From Rubripirellula sp. (lineage in GTDB: Bacteria > Planctomycetota > Planctomycetia > Pirellulales > Pirellulaceae), in the NCBI GenBank assembly GCA_029245125.1, contig JAQWPZ010000116.1, positions 1 through 41,031 of the forward strand: a stretch of 41,031 nt of DNA. Reading direction: 5' to 3'. Below are positions 1 to 8,129 of the stretch, one piece after another. The notes under the pieces were generated by a model. That model did not search any database. It saw only the letters and a program-made list of their open reading frames with translations, and was not told the DNA's origin. A program made the position numbers and the translations under genes. The stretch's first letter is position 1. Each line of letters begins with the position of its first letter.

Positions 1-808
1 GAACGCTTACCAAGTACTCGCCCGATGGCAGCAGACTTGCCAGGGCATGAGCGCGATTCGGATTCTCGCGTGCCAGCTGATTGCTGTAGACACCACTTAC
101 ACGTCGAGAAAACGGTTCATTTGGAAACGCAAACACCGCACATTTCTCTGTTTTCAGTACCGGATCGATCGACTGAGCACGACTCATATCGCTGTCGAAT
201 CCTTCACTCAGCGTTCGGAACGTGGAGTCTGACGCGATGAATTCCAACGGATCTGCATACGGTTGAACCTTTCGATAAAGTTCATCGGGCGCAAAATACA
301 AGTCGCCCAACGTACTTCCATAGCCGTTGTAGTTCAGCAACGTACCAAGCGTTTCTAGCTTTCCAAGTTGTGAATCGTTCAGGTTGAGTGGGCTGGCCGC
401 CGCCCGTGCTGCGTCATGTAAGTTGTCACCAAACAATGCCGTGACTGCCCACGGCAGAAAGGCACTATCGAGACTACGGTTGACCAATAATCCAGTGCAA
501 ACGTCTCCCGCGGTGTCGATGTTCGCCGTCAAATGCGGTGAATCAGGGATCTCACCGGCAAAGTGATGATCGAAGTAGTTCACTGGAACATCCTTGGCAA
601 GGATTCGCACCAAGTCGTCACGATTCTTGTCCAGCGAAATATCAAGCACAGTGACTGTGTCGCCAAGCTGAGCCTGGACACGCCTGAGTAGATTGATATC
701 GCGCTTAACACCGGTTACCAGCGTGCTCTCGCGTGGATCGGCCAATCGCAGTTGATGCAAAGCGCAGATCCCATCAGCATCACCATTAAAAACATCGAAA
801 TGAGCCAC
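1..808 (-). CDS. DHH family phosphoesterase (partial, C-terminus beyond window)
   Basis: The minus-strand frame is open from a GTG start at 808 to the window edge, giving about 269 residues. Motif I (FNGDADG) is at residues 7-13, aspartates consistent with motif II are in LDISLD at 55-60, and the family-defining DHH triplet is at 80-82 in the context YFDHHFAG. Known members of this superfamily (NrnA, RecJ, pyrophosphatases, exopolyphosphatases) use these aspartates and histidines to bind Mn or Mg and cleave phosphoester bonds; the substrate here cannot be told. No signal peptide is seen, so it is probably cytoplasmic. The GTG is favoured because an AAGGA motif (816-820) lies 7 nt upstream and an in-frame TAA lies just 5' of it. 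It follows a 41-codon ORF by 3 nt, which suggests co-translation. Confidence 0.85.
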   Translation of the reverse strand, partial: MAHFDVFNGDADGICALHQLRLADPRESTLVTGVKRDINLLRRVQAQLGDTVTVLDISLDKNRDDLVRILAKDVPVNYFDHHFAGEIPDSPHLTANIDTAGDVCTGLLVNRSLDSAFLPWAVTALFGDNLHDAARAAASPLNLNDSQLGKLETLGTLLNYNGYGSTLGDLYFAPDELYRKVQPYADPLEFIASDSTFRTLSEGFDSDMSRAQSIDPVLKTEKCAVFAFPNEPFSRRVSGVYSNQLARENPNRAHALASLLPSGEYLVSV

Positions 809-811
809 GCG

Positions 812-937
812 TTAATCCTTGATAGTGATTTCGCAACCGGTTTCGTCATCTTGAACGAGAACAACGTCGGGTTTGGGATACAAAGCTGCAACAAACTTCA
901 AGCGACGCACCGGTTTAATTGTTCGGCAATGTATCAC
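812..937 (-). CDS. Small ORF (41 aa) immediately upstream of the DHH phosphoesterase
   Basis: A GTG-initiated frame of 41 codons ends with TAA 3 nt before the DHH start. Its second half (VVLVQDDETGCEITIKD) looks like an ordinary soluble beta-strand-rich protein and not like a random shadow. A GAAGA stretch about 9 nt upstream of the GTG is a weak possible ribosome-binding site, and an in-frame TGA closes the frame just upstream. I do not recognise a family. It could be a small conserved protein translated together with the phosphoesterase, or the last piece of a decayed larger gene. The tight spacing favours a real, coupled ORF. Confidence 0.4.
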   Translation of the reverse strand: MIHCRTIKPVRRLKFVAALYPKPDVVLVQDDETGCEITIKD

Positions 938-1003
938 CAGTGATCATCTTCGTTACGACCCCAGAAACTCAGAACCCCGTATAACGTTGCACCATCCTAC
1001 CGC

Positions 1004-1357
1004 TTACCAATCAGTGTGACGAGGGAACCAATTCAAGGCACGGTGTCTAGCAACAGGAACATCCACCGATCGTATCGCTTTCCTTAAATCGCTGATCGCC
1101 CTGGTGTAACGATCGGCATCGACTGGCCTTTTTAACGTCGCTTCTGCAACTTGCAGCGCATCCAGCAGTATTCTCGTTCTCTGTTCATCTAGCTTGGCTT
1201 GCTTTGTTGCGAGAAGAGCCAATGCAGCTGCTGACGCCAGGCCTGGGCGGAACGCGTAACCGTCCTTGAGCACCGCGGAGATTGGCTGACCGATGCGGAC
1301 CTGCATCATCCCCGGAACAGCTTCTGAGTGAGTCAGATAGTTGTTTTCATCGATCAA
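1004..1357 (-). CDS. Hypothetical protein, possibly the 3' part of a decayed gene
   Basis: An open frame of about 117 codons from a TTG. It has an alanine/leucine-rich helical middle (residues about 40-55) and a charged helical stretch (about 56-95), ending RHRALNWFPRHTDW. No signal peptide, cofactor motif or known family is recognised. No clear ribosome-binding site precedes the TTG. A different minus-strand frame that ends at 1347 overlaps this one, and its last 40 codons also look protein-like (starting SIAMIADCEECR). This suggests one reading frame broken by a small indel near 1350-1385. The gene may therefore be a pseudogene. Confidence 0.35.
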   Translation of the reverse strand: MIDENNYLTHSEAVPGMMQVRIGQPISAVLKDGYAFRPGLASAAALALLATKQAKLDEQRTRILLDALQVAEATLKRPVDADRYTRAISDLRKAIRSVDVPVARHRALNWFPRHTDW

Positions 1358-1772
1358 ACAACAACGCTCGAGAGCCAGTTACCACACTTGGCAGTTCGCG
1401 TGCAAACGCCAGTAAAAACAAACTACGGTCGGGGGCTCGACATTCCTCGCAATCTGCAATCATCGCGATAGAAGGCACCAAGGGCGCGGATCGAGACCAA
1501 CCGAAAGAGAACATCTTACGCAGGCAAGCCAGTGGCCGAACTCGCAAGCAGAGTTCAAACATCCGTTTGCCACTGGCGAATTGGTGTTCGCCACCGCGTG
1601 AACTCTTGCCAAACCCCGATCTCTGTGAAGCAAAGATCAGTTCGCGGTCACAGTCCTCGGCTGATGGAGCGAATCAGAACCCAATTCACCGATGTGCGTG
1701 AGAACTCGCGCACAAACCCAGAATGCTGTGACCGGCAACAGCGGAGAATAAAACGGACTCCGTCCGAACTTA
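1358..1772. other. Intergenic stretch without a convincing gene
   Basis: About 415 nt between the weak ORF and the sppA-like stop. Short open frames exist on both strands, but none has a plausible start signal, and their translations are arginine/serine-rich. The minus-strand frame at about 1347-1460 could be a remnant belonging to the preceding entry. No strong hairpin followed by a T run was seen. Confidence 0.4.
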
Positions 1773-3725
1773 TCAGCGGATCGAGAGACTCGAAGGGGCC
1801 ATCAGCCAAGCCGTTGGTTTCTGATGTGTTTCGAGGGAATCATTGATCAGCAACTGCAATGTGTCGGTGTTGAGACCTTGCGTTCTCAGCAGCCTAAGTG
1901 TGACTGAATTCGCCTGAAGCAATTTTCCCCCGAGACGATCGATCGAGATGATGTCCTCGTCCTCGCCTCCCAACAAGCTGCTGAGATCCAAGCCTGATTT
2001 GGTGATCGGACGATGGGTCACTTTATATTCGTCCCCAAGCTCTGCTTTCTTGGCGATGTGCCGAATGCAATCGTCGACTCCGCCAATTTGATCGACAAGC
2101 TTTCTGCGAACCGCTTGGCTTCCGGACCAAACTCGGCCACCAGCCAGCATGCGAAGTTTTTCCACGGGGATCTTTCTGGCCCCACTGACGAGCTTTAGAA
2201 ATCGCCCATAAACCGAATCGATTGACTTTTGCATCGCCTTGATTTCATCTTCTGTGAACCCTCGGTCGAGTGAAAACAGGCTCGCCGATTCGTCGAGCTG
2301 AATATTTTCGGTATGCAGACCAATGCGTCGCATCAGAGCTCCGCCGCTCAACTTCATCGCAAAGACGCCAATCGATCCAGTGACCGTGCCTCGTTCGGCG
2401 TAGATCGGCGTCCCGATGCAACTGATCCAATATCCACCGGACGCAGCAACATCTCCCATGGAAATGACGGTCGGTTTCTTTTCGGCAAGTTTCTTCAATG
2501 CTTGGCGGATCGCTTCGCTAGCCGTCGCGCTTCCACCCGGCGAGTTGATTCGAACAACAACGCCTTTCACCCGATCCTCATCCGTCAACTTTTGGATTCG
2601 TTCGACGGTCGGTCCCGCAGCGATCGAATCGGCGCCGCCCTCATTGACGATCGCACCACTTAGGTGCAGCACGACAATCGTGTTGTCTTGGACTGACCCA
2701 TTCGAACTGTCGCCAGCCATGAGTTCACCCATCAGTTGAAAGAACGAAACATCCTTCTTCGCTGCTTTCTTCGGGGTGACCCAGTTCAGGTTTTCACCAA
2801 TGTCTGCGCCGATCGCTTCTTGCATCGCTCCGTAGGGGGCCAGCTTGTCAACAAGCCCTTTAGCCAATGCTTCCTTTGCGAGCCACATCCGCTGAGATTG
2901 CAACTCTCGCACGTCGGCCGTCTTGAGCCCACGGCCCTTTGCGATGCGGTCCACCGCCGCATCGTTGATGGTCGTCAGCATGTCCAGATAGTGTTGCCGT
3001 AAGTGATCGCTCATCCGAGTGTTCAAATAAGGCTCCACCGCGCCCTTGAAGTCGCCGGCGCGAACCACGGATGCCTTGACGCCGACCAAATCCATCGCGT
3101 CGCGATAATACATCGACTGCATCGAAACGGATGGCAAATCGACCTCTCCGAAATCGGCCATGTAAACGGTGTCGCACATGGATGCTATTTCGAGTGCCTC
3201 GCGGCTTGCCGACTCCAACCATGCGTGCGTTTTTTTGCCGGCATCCGTGACCTTCTTGAAGTGACGTGAAAGCTCATCCAGTTGAGCCGCGTTCATGGAG
3301 AACCCCATGGACAAATCCACGACCAAGTGCTTGAAGTCGTCATCTTCCGAAAAACTGTCCAGAAAGCGTGTCAGCTTGAAAAAGGAACGCTTCGCGCCAG
3401 GGCTGCTGCCCAGTAGCGACAGGGGATCAAGTCCCGATGGCTGAACCAAGTCGACGTAGTCACCTTTGATCTTGATCTGGCGAACACCAATCTTCGGTTG
3501 GGCTGCCTCTTTCTTTGATGACGGGGTTGGCTTCTTCGCCTCCTTCTTGTCCGCCTGCTTCGCCTTGGGCAGATCAGCGGGTTCCGTTTTCTCTCCCTTG
3601 GCGGCCTTTTCGTTTGCTGTTTTCTTTCCCTCGGCTTGCTTATCCTGTGCGAGCACAGGGACCGACAGCACGATCATGAACAAAAGGAAGCGGAAGCAGA
3701 CCGAAGGGTGCATGGCAGGACTCAT
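1773..3725 (-). CDS. sppA: Signal peptide peptidase SppA, tandem S49 type
   Basis: About 646-650 residues with a tandem S49 layout like the E. coli 67K SppA, which degrades cleaved signal peptides at the membrane. Numbering from the ATG at 3713, an N-terminal hydrophobic signal/anchor (residues 6-22) is followed by a lysine-rich linker (24-75) that is longer than usual. The N-terminal S49 half carries the probable catalytic Lys223 in GDFKGAVEPY. The C-terminal half carries INSPGG (389-394) and the probable nucleophile Ser425 in GDVAASGGYW. Both members of the Ser/Lys dyad are present, so it should be active. Two starts are possible, ATG at 3725 or 3713; neither has a good ribosome-binding site. 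The frame stays open upstream to 4028, but that part looks non-coding. Confidence 0.9.
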   Translation of the reverse strand: MSPAMHPSVCFRFLLFMIVLSVPVLAQDKQAEGKKTANEKAAKGEKTEPADLPKAKQADKKEAKKPTPSSKKEAAQPKIGVRQIKIKGDYVDLVQPSGLDPLSLLGSSPGAKRSFFKLTRFLDSFSEDDDFKHLVVDLSMGFSMNAAQLDELSRHFKKVTDAGKKTHAWLESASREALEIASMCDTVYMADFGEVDLPSVSMQSMYYRDAMDLVGVKASVVRAGDFKGAVEPYLNTRMSDHLRQHYLDMLTTINDAAVDRIAKGRGLKTADVRELQSQRMWLAKEALAKGLVDKLAPYGAMQEAIGADIGENLNWVTPKKAAKKDVSFFQLMGELMAGDSSNGSVQDNTIVVLHLSGAIVNEGGADSIAAGPTVERIQKLTDEDRVKGVVVRINSPGGSATASEAIRQALKKLAEKKPTVISMGDVAASGGYWISCIGTPIYAERGTVTGSIGVFAMKLSGGALMRRIGLHTENIQLDESASLFSLDRGFTEDEIKAMQKSIDSVYGRFLKLVSGARKIPVEKLRMLAGGRVWSGSQAVRRKLVDQIGGVDDCIRHIAKKAELGDEYKVTHRPITKSGLDLSSLLGGEDEDIISIDRLGGKLLQANSVTLRLLRTQGLNTDTLQLLINDSLETHQKPTAWLMAPSSLSIR

Positions 3726-4365
3726 GGGAGGTGCGAATTCAAAAGAAGTTTGTTGCCCCACAAGCTTAGTCTCGCCGGGGCTGAGCTTCGAGTATTGGAA
3801 AGTCGTTTCCCATACAAAATGGAAGAAATCGGATCCATCAGGAACGCCCACTATTTTCTCAACATCGGCGATTTCCTGGAATGCACACAGCCAGCAAACG
3901 GGGGGCACGTCCAATGAAAACAATGAATGGGTAACGCAAACCATGCGATAGTTTGGCTTCGACTCTACCGCCAGAAAACCCGAACGGCATAAGAAACAAC
4001 AAGTCAAAATGCCCCACTTCGTGCACATGATTGATCATGACCTTGCCGGACGGAGATCAACGTACAGGTCAGTCGAATCCAAAGTGTCTTCAAAGCAACG
4101 GCCAGCAAAGAACTGATCGCCCCACCCGCCAAAAAGAATCGGTCTCACGCAATCGTCTTTCGTCTTCGTAGCCGCTTTCGCCAGAATGCGGGCCGGGCAC
4201 GATACCCCGCACCAATCATTTCGAGACCATACCGAGTGTTTCTGAGAGAAATCCAACGCAGTGCTAAAACGCACTTCATCAATCTTCTGGTCGCGTTCGG
4301 GATTCACAGGCGGATAAGATTATCCCTCGGTATTTTTGGCGATTTGATTCTGGATGGCACTGCAT
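3726..4365. other. Long intergenic region upstream of sppA
   Basis: About 640 nt separate the sppA start from the DUF1552 stop at 4366. It should hold the sppA promoter and the end of the upstream operon, but I could not place either with confidence. A 90-codon minus-strand frame at 4035-4307 has no ribosome-binding site, no recognisable domain and unusual cysteine/tryptophan content, so I do not call it a gene. Confidence 0.4.
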
Positions 4366-5700
4366 CTACCAAATCAATTTTCCGGTACTGGTGGCGAACG
4401 AATCTGTCTCAATGCCCAGACGGTTGAGCATACTGACAAACAGATTGCACAGGGGAGGGTTGTTGCTACTGTCGTAGGCCAAGTACCGACCGTGATCGTA
4501 ACCGCCACCTGCCAGAATGATGGGTAGATTGCTGGGGTCGTGGGCGTTAGCGTTACCGAGGTTGCTGCCAAACAGAACGGACGTTTGGTCTAGCAATCGA
4601 CCGCCTGCTTCGCGTGGCTGTGCTAACCGGGTTAAGAAGTCATCGAAGCGTTTCAAGATCTCTGTCTCGATCATCTTTAGCTGCTTGATCTTCCGTGGGT
4701 CTTGTCCGTGGTGAGTCAGATTGTGATACTCCGCGGTCACCCCCTGAATTTGAGGAACAGCAAGGTGGTCCTGAATCATCACGGTGATTATCCGCGACGA
4801 ATCGGTCTGCAAAATCAACGGGATCAAGTTGAACAGCGAACGCACCCGTCCAATCAAATCTGCGGGGTCCGCAACATCCTGCGGTGCCTTCTCATCCACA
4901 CGTGGCTTGGGCCGATCTAGCCACGCTTCATTCTCGGCCAACTCCGCCTCTGCCAAACGGATGGCTGCGAAGTACTCATCAAGCTGATGCCGATCGCGGG
5001 AACTTGTTTGCGTCTTCAGTGATTCTGTCTGCTCAGCGACGGCGTCGAGGATGCTGCGACCGTCCGCCAACAGTTCGCGACTGCGACGTCGGTCGCGAGC
5101 ACTACCGTCGAGGAACAGCTTGGCGAACACGGTGGATGGCCTGTTCTCAGCCGGCAACATCACGCCATTACTCGTGTAGGACTGGCTTTCTTGTGTATTG
5201 CTGCTGAGCGCAATCGATGGAAAGCGGGTTACCGGCCCAAGTTGCGAGGCTGCGTACTGGTCGATGGAAATCGAATTCCGGAACCCGCCTAAGCCAGGAT
5301 TCCTCGCAGCAGAAAGCCACGTCATCTCAGTATCGTGCGGTTCTTTCCCATTTTGATCGGGGTGTGACAAACCAGAGAAAAGCGTGAAGTCGTTACGATG
5401 ATCCTTCAACAAATCAAGATACTCGGTGCTTTCGTATTCTTGGCCCAACGAACGTGTCGGCGGTAGGTTTGAATTCGCCGAACTTGAACCGGGCAACTTC
5501 GATGACGGCAACCTCGATAACGGCAACTTCGGAAACAAGGATGCCGAATGCAGCCCCAATGCATTGCAGATCAAGACCATCCGTTTAGGCGGAGCAACCT
5601 GTTCACGGCCGAACGCAGGGTTCATTCCCTCAAGCAGTGGAAGCGCTATCGCGACCCCAGAAGCCTTGAGCACAGCACGACGTGAGATGGGGTTGTGCAT
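4366..5700 (-). CDS. DUF1552 family secreted protein
   Basis: A 444-residue protein of the DUF1552 family, which is abundant in planctomycetes and of unknown biochemical function. The N-terminus SRRAVLKASG followed by a hydrophobic stretch (residues 7-26) looks like a twin-arginine export signal. Typical family features are the early RMVLICNALGLH segment, TEYLDLLKDHRNDFTLFSGLSHPD, and the late LPIILAGGG near the C-terminus. The length is normal for the family. The ATG overlaps the TAA of the upstream DUF1592-type gene (TAATG), which indicates translational coupling. DUF1552 genes are commonly paired with DUF1592-type heme proteins, and this pair fits that pattern. It is the last gene of the operon that starts with the sigma factor at 18177. 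Confidence 0.88.
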   Translation of the reverse strand: MHNPISRRAVLKASGVAIALPLLEGMNPAFGREQVAPPKRMVLICNALGLHSASLFPKLPLSRLPSSKLPGSSSANSNLPPTRSLGQEYESTEYLDLLKDHRNDFTLFSGLSHPDQNGKEPHDTEMTWLSAARNPGLGGFRNSISIDQYAASQLGPVTRFPSIALSSNTQESQSYTSNGVMLPAENRPSTVFAKLFLDGSARDRRRSRELLADGRSILDAVAEQTESLKTQTSSRDRHQLDEYFAAIRLAEAELAENEAWLDRPKPRVDEKAPQDVADPADLIGRVRSLFNLIPLILQTDSSRIITVMIQDHLAVPQIQGVTAEYHNLTHHGQDPRKIKQLKMIETEILKRFDDFLTRLAQPREAGGRLLDQTSVLFGSNLGNANAHDPSNLPIILAGGGYDHGRYLAYDSSNNPPLCNLFVSMLNRLGIETDSFATSTGKLIW

Positions 5701-8129
5701 TAGCGATTCCTGAACAAGCGGCTTGCAACGACGTGGTGAATTAGACTTCGCAGTGAATAATCGTCATCCATGTTGGCCCGCAGGATGCGTTCAATTTCGT
5801 CGCGGTCAGCGAACTCAATTTCTCCACCCGTCGAAAAAACAATCAACAGCGACACCAAATTGCGGGCGACCTGTTCCCTTGATTCGAGGAGATGCTTCTT
5901 GTAATCCCGTATGTCAGCAAACTCTACACCGTCCTCCGTCACCCCTGATGAGTCGACCGGCAATCCTAATTCGTAGTCCTTCTGCAAAAACCGCAGCCCC
6001 ACGCTGGCGGTGCGTTTGACACCTTTACTGTTCCGATATCGCGATCGAAAAGTGCCGACTGGATCAAAACATTCCAACGCGAATCCTGGTGGATCGATCC
6101 GGCGGTGACAAGCAGCACACCTTTCGGCTGCTTGATGTTTTGCAAGTGTCTCACGAATCGTGCTTGCCCCTTGTGTATCAGGTTCAATCGAATCGACGCC
6201 CGGTGGCGGCGGGCTCGGTGGTTGACCAAGCAGATTGGTCAACACAAAATTCCCACGTTTGACAGGAGTCGTGACCGTGCCATTGGCGGTAACTTTCGCG
6301 ATCGAGGCATGAGTCAAAATACCGCCGCGAACGCTGTTGGGTTCAAGAGTCACCTTGCGCATCACTTCGCCGGCAACACCTTCAATTTCGTAATGCTCCG
6401 CAAGTTTACGATTGAGAAATGTAAATTCCGAATCGATCAAATTGGCTACGCTCAAATTTTCGTCGATCAGGTACGCGAAGAAATCGCGAGTTTCCGCCAA
6501 CATTGCAGCCCGCAATACATCATCGTACTCAGGATACAAATAGGCATCGGGGGTCGTCGCATCAATTCGCTCGAGGCCCAACCATTGGCCCAAGAACTCA
6601 TGCACAAATTGCTCGCGTTTCGGCTGGTCCAACATCCGATCGACTTGCGCTCTTAGCACGATCGGATTCAGTAGAGTTCCATCATTGGCAAATTGCATCA
6701 GTTCCTCATCAGGGAGACTTCGCCATAGAAAATAGGACAAACGCCTGGCGAGCGAGGTGCCATCAAGTGGCCCAGCAGGCCCCGCTTGAAAGAGCACTTC
6801 AGGCGAAACAAGGATCGCACGCAGGGGAACCTTCACGCATTCAACGAAGTCGCGTTGCGTTTCGAGGCTTGGTTTGGCGAGCGCTACCAGGGCGTCGATT
6901 TCCTCGTTACTCACTGGCCGGCGATAGGCTCGACGAGCAAACGCAGTGACAATCTCCCGCACGTGCTCAACAGGTGGTTTTGTGAGTACCGGCGTGTAGT
7001 GAACGTTGCTTGCTTTTTTGGCAGCAGCAGCTTTCCATTCGATCCCAGGAAACAATTCTCGCGTTCGCTGGGGAGGCCATGTTGTTTCCAACGGCCCTGC
7101 CACGGTGAACTGGCGAATCTTGACGCCCTCACCGCCATATTCACTTGCAGGCTGGGAGTTGTAGATCACGCGTCCATCCGGTGCCGGATCTAATTCGTCG
7201 GCGCTAACGTAGATGAAGTCATCGGGACGCAGGTATTTGGTTGTGGAAACTTCCCGGTAATCCTTGCCAACCAAATCCCAAGCGGCAAAGAGTTCACTCT
7301 CGCCCTGAGTATCATTTTGTCGTTTTAGGCTCACCGTGATTGAAGACGTTGGCTGGTGTGCTGCTGCTTTGACGGTGATCCGATATTGGCCAGCAACAGG
7401 AATTCGGTAGCCGTTATGATCGCTTCGCAGCACGTAGTTCGCACCACGGAACGTGACCACGTCCTGATCCGTTTTAAAAATGGTTCCACCACCGCGACGG
7501 ACCGATCGATCAACCCACATCTGGATGTACTGCGAGTTGTAGTAGTCAATTTGACGGGGCGCCATACTCGGGCGCCTGCCCAGTTGTATCGCCTCCTCCA
7601 GTGCGAGCGAGGCAACCTTCAGTAGCCCACGAACCTGAACACTTGAGATTTCCTGCTTTGCAGCGACCACATCAAACGCACCCGACTGACTCTCGGGCGG
7701 GAGGTGCTTGGCAAGATCACCGCCAATCCCTAATAGGTCATGCAGTGTGTGTTCATACTCTTGGCGAGTCAATCGCCGCGAAGGGACGCGACCAATCGTC
7801 TGCTGTGACCGATGACTGACCAGTTTCAACTTACTTTCGAGAAACGCCAATCCCTTGGCACGAATCGTTTTACTCAGCTGCTCAACCTCAGGCGGCGGCA
7901 TTTCGCCATTCTTTACCCGATCAAAAACATGAACCCATTTGCGAAACACTTCCTCACTCTCAAAGTCCGATCCCAGCGCCGTGAGGTCCAGAGATGTCTC
8001 CGTCGCCGCATCATGGCACTCCATGCACGAGGCATGGAGAAGCGCATCAAGGTCCGTGGCAGACGAATCACCATAGGTCGACTGCGAAAACGCCCAAACC
8101 ATTAGTATGAAAGCAAAAATCTTCTGCAC
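5700..8129 (-). CDS. Planctomycete-type heme protein, DUF1587/1595/1592/1588/1585 architecture
   Basis: 809 residues with a signal peptide (about residues 1-20). A c-type heme site CMECH at 35-39 lies in a planctomycete cytochrome-like domain, followed by a DUF1587-like segment (about 110-175), a beta-sandwich insert (about 210-350), DUF1595 (about 380-440), DUF1592 (about 450-580), DUF1588 with a second CxxCH motif (CAACH 671-675, followed by DPPGFALECFDPVG) and a C-terminal DUF1585. Such proteins are secreted or periplasmic; electron transfer is inferred from the heme motifs, not shown. The GTG start shares its G with the TAG stop of the upstream gene (TAGTG), and the stop overlaps the DUF1552 start, so three proteins appear to be made in a coupled way. 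Confidence 0.9.
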   Translation of the reverse strand: MQKIFAFILMVWAFSQSTYGDSSATDLDALLHASCMECHDAATETSLDLTALGSDFESEEVFRKWVHVFDRVKNGEMPPPEVEQLSKTIRAKGLAFLESKLKLVSHRSQQTIGRVPSRRLTRQEYEHTLHDLLGIGGDLAKHLPPESQSGAFDVVAAKQEISSVQVRGLLKVASLALEEAIQLGRRPSMAPRQIDYYNSQYIQMWVDRSVRRGGGTIFKTDQDVVTFRGANYVLRSDHNGYRIPVAGQYRITVKAAAHQPTSSITVSLKRQNDTQGESELFAAWDLVGKDYREVSTTKYLRPDDFIYVSADELDPAPDGRVIYNSQPASEYGGEGVKIRQFTVAGPLETTWPPQRTRELFPGIEWKAAAAKKASNVHYTPVLTKPPVEHVREIVTAFARRAYRRPVSNEEIDALVALAKPSLETQRDFVECVKVPLRAILVSPEVLFQAGPAGPLDGTSLARRLSYFLWRSLPDEELMQFANDGTLLNPIVLRAQVDRMLDQPKREQFVHEFLGQWLGLERIDATTPDAYLYPEYDDVLRAAMLAETRDFFAYLIDENLSVANLIDSEFTFLNRKLAEHYEIEGVAGEVMRKVTLEPNSVRGGILTHASIAKVTANGTVTTPVKRGNFVLTNLLGQPPSPPPPGVDSIEPDTQGASTIRETLAKHQAAERCAACHRRIDPPGFALECFDPVGTFRSRYRNSKGVKRTASVGLRFLQKDYELGLPVDSSGVTEDGVEFADIRDYKKHLLESREQVARNLVSLLIVFSTGGEIEFADRDEIERILRANMDDDYSLRSLIHHVVASRLFRNR

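Noticed and set aside
8..17. TACCAAGTAC at the window start, resembling the candidate operator
   Set aside because: It lies within the DHH coding sequence and lacks the outer TG/CA bases of the palindrome.
3726..4028. Extension of the SppA reading frame by about 100 codons
   Set aside because: It would bury the export signal in the middle of the protein, and the added sequence does not look like coding sequence.
4035..4307. A 90-codon minus-strand frame between DUF1552 and sppA
   Set aside because: No ribosome-binding site or recognisable motif, and unusual composition.
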